Of a stretch of DNA of 47,997 nt, positions 8,123-16,555 are shown in pieces (position 1 is the first letter of the stretch; each line of letters starts with the position of its first letter). This DNA is from Micromonospora gifhornensis. GTDB taxonomy: Bacteria; Actinomycetota; Actinomycetes; Mycobacteriales; Micromonosporaceae. The notes below the pieces were generated by a model. That model had not been told where the DNA came from, made no database searches, and worked only from the letters and a program-made list of their open reading frames with translations. Where the stretch lies: NCBI RefSeq assembly GCF_016863515.1, contig NZ_BOPA01000050.1, positions 1-47,997 on the forward strand, read 5' to 3'. The translations under genes and the position numbers were made by a program.

Positions 8123-10204
8123 TTACGCGGCCGAGACGGTGAACTTCTCGCCCTTGCCGAGCCCCAACTCGAAATCGAACCACTTGATGTTCTTGTTCGA
8201 GATCAGCTGCTTGGTGCCGGCTGATCCGGCGGAGACCGCCTGGTTGTCGCTGGCCCGGAAGAAGACCGTGCCGTCGCCGTTGTAGTCGAGGAAGTCGAAG
8301 CTCTCCCACACGCCGCGCGACTTGGCGCTGGCGATCAGCGGCTTGGTGCCCTTGCTCGCGGCGGTCACGTACTTGCCGTTGGCGAGGGCCTTGAGGCCGA
8401 AGAAGCCGTCACCGATGTTGACGATCTGGAACTTCGCCGACTTGGTGACCTTGCTGCTGCTGGCGATCAGCGGCTTGCTGCCGGCCACGACGTACTTGCC
8501 GTTGGCCTTCGACTTGATGCTGATCACCGGAGCCGGCGCTTCGATGTTGAACTTCTCCGACGAGCCGATGCTGGTCTTGCTCGCCTTCAACGTCGAGGTA
8601 CCCGACTTCGGCGCGGTGACGTACTTGCCGTTGATCTTGGACTTGAGGCTGACCGTACCGTCGGCGTGGTTGATGATCTGGAACTTCGCCGACTTGACGA
8701 TCGTCTTGTGGCTGGCGATCAGCGGCTTGGTGCCGTTGCTCGGCGCCACCACGTACCGGCCGGTGCTCTTGGACCGCAGCGCGATCAGACCACTTCCGGC
8801 GTTGACGAAGTCGTAGCGCTGCGCGGTGCCCAGGCTCTTGCCGTTGTTGACAAGCGCCTTCTTGGTGCTGGCGGCGGTGACGAACTTCCCGTTGGACTTG
8901 GCCTTGAAGCCGAAACCGCTGCGGGTGGGGGTGATCGAACCGACCGTCAACATCCGGTCGATCGAGCCCTTCGTGTCGTAGACCGCGCCCGCGACACCGG
9001 TGGTGACGATGCGGTCGCGGACCTGCTTCGGCGTCCACGTCGGGTTGGAGTGCAGCAGCAGCGCCGCGGCACCCGCCACGTGCGGGGCCGCCATGGACGT
9101 GCCGCTGTAGCCCACGCTGCCGGTGTTGTTGTCGTGCCGCGCCGAGACGATGCTGACGCCCGGTGCGAACACGTCGAGGCACTTGCCGTAGTTCGAGAAC
9201 CAGGCCCGCATGTCGACCCGGTCCGTCGCCCCGACGGTGATCGCGTCCGGCACCCGGGCGGGGGACGTCTTGCAGGCGTCCATCATCGAGTTACCGGCGG
9301 CGAGCGAGTAGGTGATGCCCGAGGCGATCGAGCGCTTCACCGCCTCGTCGAGCGACGGGATGGTGACGACGTCACCGAGGCTCATGTTGGCCACGGCCGG
9401 CTTCTGCGCGTTCGCGGTCACCCAGTCGACACCGGCGACGACCTGCTCGGTCGTGCCGTAACCGTCACAGTCGAGCACCCGTACGCCGACCAGCTTGACG
9501 CCCTTGGCGACACCGTACTTCGTGCCGCCGACGGTGCCCGCCACGTGCGTGCCGTGGCCGTTGCAGTCCCCGTTCGCGTTGGCCTTGACGCCGTCCACCG
9601 GCGGATCGGTGGGATCCGGGTCCGGCGTGGGCGGCGGCGGGTCGATCGCGTCGTACCCCATGGTGGCCCGGCCGCCGAAGTCCTGGTGCTTGACGTTGAT
9701 GCCGGTGTCCAGGATGTACGCGGTGACCTTGCTACCGGTGTTCGGATACTTGTAGGTCTTGTTCAGCTTCGCCGTGTACTGGTCGAGCCGGTCCAGACCC
9801 CACGGCGGGCTGCTCTGTGTGCCGTTGGCCGACAGCCGGCGCACCGGCTCGACGTAGTCGACGGCAGGATGCGCGGCGAGCCTCTCGGCCTGCCGCTGGT
9901 CCATCGCGGCCGAGTAGCCGACGAGAGCAGAGTCGAACACCTGACGGACGCTGCCGCCATGCTGCTTGACGAAGGTCGAGGCGAGCGCCCGGACGCTGCT
10001 GTAGGTGGCCTGCTTGTCCTTGAGGACGACGATGTAACGGCCCGGCACGACGCCGGTGCCCTCGCTGCCACGGACCTCGGCGCGGGCCGAGTCGGCGGGA
10101 GCAGCCATCCCGACGCCGCCGGTGGCGACGGTGAGGATGGACGAGGCGGTGGCGAGGGCGAGCCCCGCTACCGCCGTGCGGCGCAGTACGCCACGTCGTT
10201 TCAC
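8123..10204 (-). CDS. Secreted S8 family serine protease with fascin-like C-terminal domain
   Basis: A 693-residue subtilase. Residues 1-35 form a signal peptide with a twin-Arg-like start (MKRRGVLRRT) and cleavage near MAAPADS. An I9-type propeptide covers about 50-125 (GRYIVVLKDK, VDYVEPVRRL). The catalytic domain has Asp166 (ILDTGIN), His217 (NGHGTHVAGTVGG) and Ser370 (GTSMAAPHVAG). A Pro-Asp-rich insert lies between Asp and His at about 189-203. Residues 430-693 contain six or so repeats of the type KSNGKYVTA, typical of fascin-like beta-trefoil modules, which may bind carbohydrate or protein ligands. I chose GTG 10204 because GGGGAG lies 8 nt upstream and it places the signal peptide at the N-terminus. 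An open frame continues to 10333 without a fitting start. The gene stands alone with 210 bp before it. Confidence 0.9.
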   Translation of the reverse strand: MKRRGVLRRTAVAGLALATASSILTVATGGVGMAAPADSARAEVRGSEGTGVVPGRYIVVLKDKQATYSSVRALASTFVKQHGGSVRQVFDSALVGYSAAMDQRQAERLAAHPAVDYVEPVRRLSANGTQSSPPWGLDRLDQYTAKLNKTYKYPNTGSKVTAYILDTGINVKHQDFGGRATMGYDAIDPPPPTPDPDPTDPPVDGVKANANGDCNGHGTHVAGTVGGTKYGVAKGVKLVGVRVLDCDGYGTTEQVVAGVDWVTANAQKPAVANMSLGDVVTIPSLDEAVKRSIASGITYSLAAGNSMMDACKTSPARVPDAITVGATDRVDMRAWFSNYGKCLDVFAPGVSIVSARHDNNTGSVGYSGTSMAAPHVAGAAALLLHSNPTWTPKQVRDRIVTTGVAGAVYDTKGSIDRMLTVGSITPTRSGFGFKAKSNGKFVTAASTKKALVNNGKSLGTAQRYDFVNAGSGLIALRSKSTGRYVVAPSNGTKPLIASHKTIVKSAKFQIINHADGTVSLKSKINGKYVTAPKSGTSTLKASKTSIGSSEKFNIEAPAPVISIKSKANGKYVVAGSKPLIASSSKVTKSAKFQIVNIGDGFFGLKALANGKYVTAASKGTKPLIASAKSRGVWESFDFLDYNGDGTVFFRASDNQAVSAGSAGTKQLISNKNIKWFDFELGLGKGEKFTVSAA

Positions 10205-10414
10205 TAGGCGATCTCCCCGTTTTGTCGTCGGCAGCCAGCGGCGGCCGAACGGGCAATGGAATGTCCTACTGCGGCAGATGACACGAGCAGGACGCCCCAA
10301 CATCATGAATGAACTGTGCAAGGCAGGGGTCAACCGTTTGGTCGGAACGTGGGCGTTTCGTCGTAGCGACCGTCGAGGCAGGACACTCGTGGATAACGTG
10401 AAGACCGGCTGCGC

Positions 10415-11875
10415 TCAGCTACCGATGCCCTGCTCGCGGGCCCAGCGCAGCAGTTCGGCCTCGGCCGTGTCACGGTCCAGCGGCCCGCGTTCCAGGCGTA
10501 GGTCCTTCAGGTACTTCCAGGCCTGCCCGACGATGGGCCCGGGCGGTACGCCGAGCAACTCCATGATCGCGTTGCCGTCCAGATCGGGACGGACCCGGGC
10601 CAGGTCCTCCTCGGCGGCGATCCGGGCGATCCGCTCCTCCAGGGCGTCGTAGTCCGCCGCCAGTTGAGCCGCCTTGCGCCGGTTGCGGGTGGTGCAGTCC
10701 GACCGGGTCAGCTTGTGCAGCCGGGACAGCAGATCACCGGCGTCGGTGACGTACCGGCGGACGGCCGAGTCGGTCCACTCGCCCCGGCCGTACCCGTAGA
10801 AGCGGAGGTGCAGCGCGACCAGGGCGGTGACCTTGGCGGTGATGTCCTTCGGGTAGCGCAGCGCCTTCATCCGCGCCTTGGTCAACCGGGCACCGACCAC
10901 CTCGTGGTGGTGGAAGCTGACCCGCCCGTCGGAGCCGACCGCCTTGGTCGCCGGCTTGCCGACGTCGTGCATCAGGGCGGCCATCCGCAGGATGAAGTCC
11001 GGCCCGTCCTGCTCGTACGAGATCGCGTTGCGCACCACGGTGAGGGTGTGCTCGTAGACGTCCTTGTGCTGGGCGTGCTCGTCGATCTCCAGCTTCAGGC
11101 CGGTCAACTCGGGCAGGAAGCGCTCGGCCAGCCCGGTGTCGACCAGCAGCCGCAGCCCGGTGATCGGGTCGGCGGCGCAGAGCAGCTTGGTGAACTCGTC
11201 CCGGATCCGCTCGGCGGTGATCCGGTCCAGGTCGGCCGCCATCCGGGTCATCGCCGCGTACACGTCCGGGTGCACCGCGAAGCGCAGTTGCGCGGCGAAG
11301 CGGGCGGCCCGCAGCATCCGCAGCGGGTCGTCGCCGAACGACTCGGCGGGGGTGCCCGGGGTACGCACCACCTTCGCGGCCAGGTCGGCCAGGCCGCCGT
11401 ACGGGTCGGTGAAGCGATGATCCGGCAGGCTCACCGCCATCGCGTTGATGGTGAAGTCCCGCCGCCGCAGGTCCTCGGTCAGGTTGGTGCCGTACTCGAC
11501 CACCGGGTTCCGGCTCACCTGGTCGTACGACTCGGCGCGGAAGGTGGTGATCTCCAGTCGCAGACCGTCGCGCTGGCAGCCGATGGTGCCGAACTCGCGT
11601 CCGGTCTCCCAGATCGCCTCGGCCCAGCCCCGCACGATGCCGAGCGTCTGATCCGGGTGCGCGTCGGTGCAGAAGTCGAGATCCTCGCCGAGCCGACCGA
11701 GCAGCGCATCGCGTACCGAACCGCCCACGAGATGCAGTTCGTGACCGGCGGCGGCGAATCGGCGGCCCAACTCGTCGGCGACCGGGGAGACCCGGAGCAG
11801 TTCGGCGACGGCGTTGCGCTGCGCGGCGCTCAGTTCGCGGCGGTCGGTGGCGTGGGATGCGGCGGCGTCGGACAT
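10415..11875 (-). CDS. cca: CCA tRNA nucleotidyltransferase
   Basis: The enzyme adds or repairs the 3' CCA end of tRNAs. The 486-residue protein has the class II nucleotidyltransferase head with GGSVRD (51-56) and metal-binding DLDF (65-68), the ERLTxxRRDFTINAM-like segment LTEDLRRRDFTINAMA, and an HD domain with EHTLTVVRNA and MAALMHDVGKP. This HD-containing form is usual in actinobacteria (PcnA in mycobacteria). Of the two tRNAs in this window, tRNA-Ala carries an encoded CCA and tRNA-Ile does not, so the activity is needed. It is divergent from murJ across a 126-bp promoter region, which matches the order in M. tuberculosis and Streptomyces. Confidence 0.95.
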   Translation of the reverse strand: MSDAAASHATDRRELSAAQRNAVAELLRVSPVADELGRRFAAAGHELHLVGGSVRDALLGRLGEDLDFCTDAHPDQTLGIVRGWAEAIWETGREFGTIGCQRDGLRLEITTFRAESYDQVSRNPVVEYGTNLTEDLRRRDFTINAMAVSLPDHRFTDPYGGLADLAAKVVRTPGTPAESFGDDPLRMLRAARFAAQLRFAVHPDVYAAMTRMAADLDRITAERIRDEFTKLLCAADPITGLRLLVDTGLAERFLPELTGLKLEIDEHAQHKDVYEHTLTVVRNAISYEQDGPDFILRMAALMHDVGKPATKAVGSDGRVSFHHHEVVGARLTKARMKALRYPKDITAKVTALVALHLRFYGYGRGEWTDSAVRRYVTDAGDLLSRLHKLTRSDCTTRNRRKAAQLAADYDALEERIARIAAEEDLARVRPDLDGNAIMELLGVPPGPIVGQAWKYLKDLRLERGPLDRDTAEAELLRWAREQGIGS

Positions 11876-12001
11876 CGGATCAGCAGCCTATCGGTCCTGA
11901 CTGGCATCTCCTCCGCCGGGCGCGGGTAACGGGCCGGGGTTGACTAAGGTCTGTGGCGTGCGGGCCGGTGCCGGTTCCGGCCTATCCCCTTGGAGGCGCA
12001 G

Positions 12002-13747
12002 ATGAGCGGCGGGCTCTACCGCAGCGCGAACGCCCAGCAGGGCGGCGCGCCCGGCGGCCGGCCCGGTGACGGTGCCACGTTCATCTCCGCCGACCCGCTC
12101 AACCAGCCCGCCGCCGAGTCGGTCGCCCCACCGCAGGAGCAGGTCGCGGAGGGCAGCGCCGCGACCAACAGCGCGGTGATGGCCGTCGGCAGCCTGGTCA
12201 GCCGGGGTACGGGTTTCCTGCGCACCTTGGCGATCACCGCCGCGCTCGGCTCGGCCATCGGTGACGCGTACACCACCGCCCAGATCCTGCCCGGAATGGT
12301 GTACGAGTTCCTGCTCGGCGGCATCCTCACCAGCGTGCTGATCCCGGTGCTGGTGCGGCGGCGCAAGTTCGACCCGGACGGCGGTCAGGCGTACACCCAG
12401 CGGTTGCTCACCCTGGCGGTGGTCGCGCTCGGCGCGGCGGCGCTGCTGGCGGTCGCCATGGCACCGGTGCTCACCTGGCTGTACGCCAGCGACGAGGCAC
12501 CTGCCGACTACCGGTCCCTGGTCACCGCGCTGGCCCGGCTGATGCTGCCGATGATCTTCTTCACCGGCCTGAGCGCGCTGATCAGCGCGGTGCTCAACAC
12601 CCGGGGGCACTTCGCCGCCCCGATGTGGGCGCCGATCCTGAACAACATCGTGGTGATCGCCACCGCCGGCCTGTACATCGCGATCTTCAGCACCGACATC
12701 CTCGCCCCGGACGAGATGACCACCGGCCGGATCCTGCTGATCGGCGGCGGCACCCTGCTCGGTGTGGCCGTCCAGGCCGCCGGGCTGCTGCCCGCGCTGC
12801 GCAAGGTCGGCTTCCGGTGGCGGTTCCGGTTCGACTTCCGCGCGCTCGGTCTTGGCGAGCTGGGTCGGCTGGGCGCCTGGATGTTCTGTTACGTGGCGGT
12901 CAGCCAGATCGGCCTGATCGTGGTCTTCAACCTGCTCAGCCGCACCAGTGGGCAGGCCGCCGGTGCGTTGATCTACAACAACGTGTTCCTGCTGCTGATG
13001 ATGGCGCACGGCATCATCGCCGTCTCGATCATCACCGCGCTGATGCCCCGGATGAGCGCCGCCGCCGCCGACGGCCGGTACGCCGACCTGGCGGCCGACC
13101 TGTCCCGAGGCACCCGCACCGTCTCGGCGGTGCTCGCACCGATCGCCGTCTGCTACGCCGTGCTGGCCACCCCGATCGCCTTCACGCTGTTCCGCTGGGG
13201 GGCGTTCACCGACGAAGGCGCGAAGGCGACCGCCCCGGTGCTGCTGTTCGCGGCGGTGGCGTTGGTGCCGTTCGCGGTCAGCCAACTGTTCACCTTCGCC
13301 TTCTACGCCCTGCCGGACACCCGCACCCCGGCCCTGATCAACATCCCGGTGGTGGCGCTGCGCGCGCTGGTGCAGATCGGGCTGTTCGCGGCCTTCTCGG
13401 CGAGCTTCGCCGCGTCCGGAATGATGATCGGCAACACGATCTCGTACCTCGCCGCCGCGATCGCCTCCGCCTGGCTGCTGCGCCCGAGGGTGGGCCGCAT
13501 CGGGCTGGGCACGATCCTGCGCACGCTGGGCCGGGTGGCGGTGGCCGCGCTCGGCGCCGCACTCGTCGGTCTGCTGGTGGTGGCCCTGCTACCCGGCGAC
13601 GACACGCCCACCCGGCTGCAGGCCCTCGTGCAGCTGGTCGTCGGCGGGGCGGTGATCGGTGGTACCTACCTCGGCCTGGCGATGCTGCTCCGGATCTCCG
13701 AGATCACCGAGGTGGTCGGCATGGTCCGTCGCCGGCTCGGCCGCTGA
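12002..13747 (+). CDS. murJ: Lipid II flippase MurJ (MviN family)
   Basis: MurJ moves lipid II across the membrane for peptidoglycan synthesis. The 581-residue protein has a polar tail of about 55 residues and then about 14 membrane segments filling the rest. Conserved MVF features include SLVSRGTGFLRTLAIT near the start of the membrane part and FTFAFYALPDTRTPALIN later. ATG 12002 is preferred because GGAGG at 11992-11996 precedes it by 5 nt; a GTG-type extension to 11990 lacks a ribosome site. In mycobacteria the homologous protein continues into a cytosolic pseudokinase domain; here it ends after the last membrane segment and the pseudokinase is a separate downstream gene. Confidence 0.95.
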   Translation: MSGGLYRSANAQQGGAPGGRPGDGATFISADPLNQPAAESVAPPQEQVAEGSAATNSAVMAVGSLVSRGTGFLRTLAITAALGSAIGDAYTTAQILPGMVYEFLLGGILTSVLIPVLVRRRKFDPDGGQAYTQRLLTLAVVALGAAALLAVAMAPVLTWLYASDEAPADYRSLVTALARLMLPMIFFTGLSALISAVLNTRGHFAAPMWAPILNNIVVIATAGLYIAIFSTDILAPDEMTTGRILLIGGGTLLGVAVQAAGLLPALRKVGFRWRFRFDFRALGLGELGRLGAWMFCYVAVSQIGLIVVFNLLSRTSGQAAGALIYNNVFLLLMMAHGIIAVSIITALMPRMSAAAADGRYADLAADLSRGTRTVSAVLAPIAVCYAVLATPIAFTLFRWGAFTDEGAKATAPVLLFAAVALVPFAVSQLFTFAFYALPDTRTPALINIPVVALRALVQIGLFAAFSASFAASGMMIGNTISYLAAAIASAWLLRPRVGRIGLGTILRTLGRVAVAALGAALVGLLVVALLPGDDTPTRLQALVQLVVGGAVIGGTYLGLAMLLRISEITEVVGMVRRRLGR

Positions 13748-14175
13748 TCTCCACGCATTCACCGAGCGTGGTCGAGGATCACCAGGCTGGGGATGTGCCT
13801 GTGGATAACTCAGCGCGTCGCCGCTCACCTACCGGATCGGCCTGTGGATAACCAACCGGAAGGCCGAGTGTGGTCGGCCGATCGACGGGAACCCCACTGA
13901 CACCTGATCCACCGCGTACAGCCTGCACCGCCCCGGCGACAGCTCGTTGTAGGCGGCCTCTAGATTGGCTGGTACATGTACCAGCAACGTGGCCGACATC
14001 GGTCGTAACCGGACGAGTGCGCCCGAGTGCGAACACCCCTGTTGGTCACGGCGGGAAGATGACATGTCGGGGAGACGGCCAACCCAGGTAAGGTCGCTCT
14101 CGACGGGTACGGCAGGCACCGGCTCGCGTCGGAACCGGTCGCCCCGTGCCAGACGAATGCGGAGCGGGAAGTCAC
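13748..14175 (+). promoter_or_regulatory. Gene-free region before the pseudokinase gene, with DnaA-box-like sites and a palindrome
   Basis: This 428-bp gap has no supported gene. It contains TGTGGATAA at 13800-13808 and 13843-13851, each one base-perfect to the reverse of the TTATCCACA DnaA box, and the 18-bp perfect palindrome GCTGGTACATGTACCAGC at 13968-13985. The promoter of the pseudokinase gene is probably here; I cannot place a reliable -35/-10 pair. Confidence 0.6.
13968..13985. promoter_or_regulatory. 18-bp perfect palindrome, operator-like
   Basis: GCTGGTACATGTACCAGC is its own reverse complement. It lies about 190 bp before the start of the pseudokinase gene. It has no loop, so it looks like a dimer binding site rather than a terminator. 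The binding protein is unknown. Confidence 0.6.
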
Positions 14176-15777
14176 ATGCCCAGCAGCGCGGGTCCATCGA
14201 TCGACAAGATCACCGAGGGAGGACGGGTGACCCAGGTCGGCGAGGGTCAGGACGCGGACGAGACCACTCCGCCGGTCATGACCTTCGGTGCTCCGACGGC
14301 CGGTGAGGTCCTCGCCGAGCGTTACGAACTGGTCGAGCACATCAACAACGACAGCGCCGGCCGGCTGGTCTGGCGTGGGGTCGATGTCGTGCTGCGCCGG
14401 CCGGTAGCGGTCGTGATGCGTTATCCGGGTGGCGACTCCGCCACCGAGATGCTCCAGGCCGCGGTCGCGGCCAGCCGGGTCATCCACCCCAACCTGGTGG
14501 GCGTCTACGACGCCATCGACGAGGCCGAGCGGGCCTACGTGGTGCGCGAGTGGGTCGACGGGCATTCGCTGCGGGAACTGGTTTCCGAAGGACCCCTGGA
14601 CGCCGCCCGGGCCACCGCCGTCGGCAACGCGGTCGCCAGCGCCCTGGCGGCCGTACACGCCACCGGCATGGTGCACGGCAACGTGCACCCGGGCACGGTG
14701 ATGATCAGCGACGACGGTCGGGTGGTGCTGGCCGATGCCCGTACCGACGGTGCCGACAGCCAGGAGAACGACGTCCGAGCCGTCGGCGGCCTCCTCTACT
14801 TCGCGCTGACCGGCTACTGGCCGCACGCCGAGGCCCCACTGCACGGCGCCACCGCAGGGCACGGCCGGGCGGCCATCCCCGACGCCGTACGCGACGCCAA
14901 CGGTGCGGCGGCGGCACCCCGTCAGGTCCGGGCCGGTGTGCCGGCGTACCTGGACGACCTCACGATGGACCTGCTCGACGCCGACATCGCGCCGCCCTCC
15001 TCGGACGTCCTGGCGGCGGAACTGGCCCGACTCGACGTGCCCGAGGACGACTACCTCGACGCCAACGGTCCGCTGCGCTTCGCCGCCGAGACCGGTGAGG
15101 AGCCCTCGCCGCTGGCCGCCGCCGGTGGCCGCAAGGTCGCCCTGGGCATCGCGGGGCTGCTCGCGCTCGCCCTGGTCGGTCTGCTGATCGGCATCAGCAC
15201 CCTCGGTGGCGACGAGGACGAGCCGCAGAAGAATCCGGTCGCCGCGCCCACCTCCAGCGCGCCGGTGAGCGAGGAGCCGGCGGCACCGGCGGTCCGGAAC
15301 CTGAAGATCAGCGCCGCCCGGATCATCGACCCCGACAGCCGGGACCGGGCCGAGGTCCGCGACGCCGAGAAGGTTTTCGACGGCGACAAGGACGACGGCT
15401 GGTCGACGCAGACCTACCGGGGGGCCAGCAACTTCGGCAACTACAAGCGGGGCATGGGCGTCTGGATCGACCTGGGTGGCGAGCACACCATCAAGTCGGT
15501 GCAGGTGAACCTCTCCGACACGGGTGCCTCCGCCGAGCTGCTCACCGGCACCATCGACCAGCCCTCGACCAACAAGGGCGACGACGAGATTCTCAAGGCG
15601 TACAAGAAGAACCCGATCGGTCAGCCGTTCGAGGCGCACGACGGCACGACGATGACCTTCAACGGCTTCGACGCCGACCAGAAGTACCGTTACCTGCTGT
15701 TCTGGATCACCGACCTGCCGCCGAACGGAAGTGGCTACAAGGTCGGGGTCAACGAGATCACGGTCCAGGGGTCATGA
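14176..15777 (+). CDS. Transmembrane protein pseudokinase (MviN/MurJ partner type)
   Basis: From ATG 14176 the product is 533 residues. Residues about 48-290 have the Ser/Thr kinase fold (LAERYELVEHINNDSAGRLV). The VAIK lysine is replaced (PVAVVMRY), the HRD loop reads HGNVHPGT (167-174) without the catalytic Asp, and DFG reads LADART. It is therefore a pseudokinase. A membrane segment spans about 320-341, and the extracellular part (about 372-533) looks like a galactose-binding/discoidin beta-sandwich (VWIDLGGEHTIKSVQVN). Together these match the C-terminal half of mycobacterial MviN, whose pseudokinase, once phosphorylated by PknB, recruits FhaA. Here it is a separate gene after murJ. A GTG at 14227 with GGGAGG just before it is an alternative start that trims 17 residues. 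Confidence 0.87.
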   Translation: MPSSAGPSIDKITEGGRVTQVGEGQDADETTPPVMTFGAPTAGEVLAERYELVEHINNDSAGRLVWRGVDVVLRRPVAVVMRYPGGDSATEMLQAAVAASRVIHPNLVGVYDAIDEAERAYVVREWVDGHSLRELVSEGPLDAARATAVGNAVASALAAVHATGMVHGNVHPGTVMISDDGRVVLADARTDGADSQENDVRAVGGLLYFALTGYWPHAEAPLHGATAGHGRAAIPDAVRDANGAAAAPRQVRAGVPAYLDDLTMDLLDADIAPPSSDVLAAELARLDVPEDDYLDANGPLRFAAETGEEPSPLAAAGGRKVALGIAGLLALALVGLLIGISTLGGDEDEPQKNPVAAPTSSAPVSEEPAAPAVRNLKISAARIIDPDSRDRAEVRDAEKVFDGDKDDGWSTQTYRGASNFGNYKRGMGVWIDLGGEHTIKSVQVNLSDTGASAELLTGTIDQPSTNKGDDEILKAYKKNPIGQPFEAHDGTTMTFNGFDADQKYRYLLFWITDLPPNGSGYKVGVNEITVQGS

Positions 15778-15868
15778 GCCGGGCCCGGCCGAACCGGTGC
15801 CCCGACCGAGCCTGACAATGGAGGCAGCGACGGGTGACGCCGGTTCCGGCCGGACGGGTGGAGCAACG

Positions 15869-16555
15869 GTGAGCGAGACGGGCAGTGACCTCGACCTGCT
15901 GCACGCCCACGTTGCCGGTGACCGGCACGCCTTCGGTGAGCTGTTCCAGCGGCACCGGGACCGGCTCTGGGCGGTTGCCCTGCGTACGCTCGGCGACCGC
16001 GAGGAGGCCGCGGACGCCCTCCAGGACGCCATGCTGTCGGCGCACCGGGCTGCCGCCCGGTTCCGGGGCGACGCGGCCGTCACCACCTGGCTGCACCGGA
16101 TCGTGGTGAACGCCTGCCTCGACCGGATCCGCCGACGCCAGGCCCATCCCACCGTGCCACTGCCCGACGGGGTTCGGGAGCCGGGCGACGGTCACGGCAC
16201 CGGCGGGGTCGAGCCCGCCGCACCGGTACGCGACCACGACACCGCGCTCGTCGTCCGGGAGGCGCTTGCCACCCTGCCGATCGAGCAGCGGGCCGCGCTG
16301 GTGCTTGTCGACGTGCAGGGCTACCCGGTCGCCGAGGTCGCCCGGATCCTCGGCGTGGCCGAAGGAACGGTCAAGAGCCGGTGTGCCCGGGGTCGAGCCC
16401 GGCTCGCCGTACTGCTCGGTCACCTGCGGACCGGCAGTGACGAGGCACTTTCGGAAGTGCCGGCGGTCACCCCAGGGAACCCCAGTGCCCGGCGGGACGT
16501 CCGATCGGGGTCGGGACGGTCCTGGAGGCCGGACGTCAACCAGGAGGAAACGTGA
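15869..16555 (+). CDS. sigM: ECF RNA polymerase sigma factor SigM
   Basis: A 228-residue ECF sigma factor. Region 2 (about 5-85) contains HAFGELFQRHRDRLWAVALR and WLHRIVVNACLDRIRRRQ. Region 4 (about 130-190) contains LPIEQRAALVLVDVQGYPVAEVARILGVAEGTVKSRCARGRARL. The extra C-terminal 35 residues are low-complexity. GTG 15869 is chosen because GGAG at 15860-15863 lies 5 nt before it; ATG 15818 is the upstream alternative. The gene overlaps the downstream anti-sigma gene by four bases (GTGA) and sits in the same place as M. tuberculosis sigM (murJ-sigM-rsmA-trxB-trxC), which supports the name. Confidence 0.92.
   Translation: MSETGSDLDLLHAHVAGDRHAFGELFQRHRDRLWAVALRTLGDREEAADALQDAMLSAHRAAARFRGDAAVTTWLHRIVVNACLDRIRRRQAHPTVPLPDGVREPGDGHGTGGVEPAAPVRDHDTALVVREALATLPIEQRAALVLVDVQGYPVAEVARILGVAEGTVKSRCARGRARLAVLLGHLRTGSDEALSEVPAVTPGNPSARRDVRSGSGRSWRPDVNQEET

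Noticed and set aside
11888..13285. Minus-strand open frame of 465 codons over murJ
   Set aside because: Antisense to MurJ, with Gln/His/Arg-rich low-complexity sequence.
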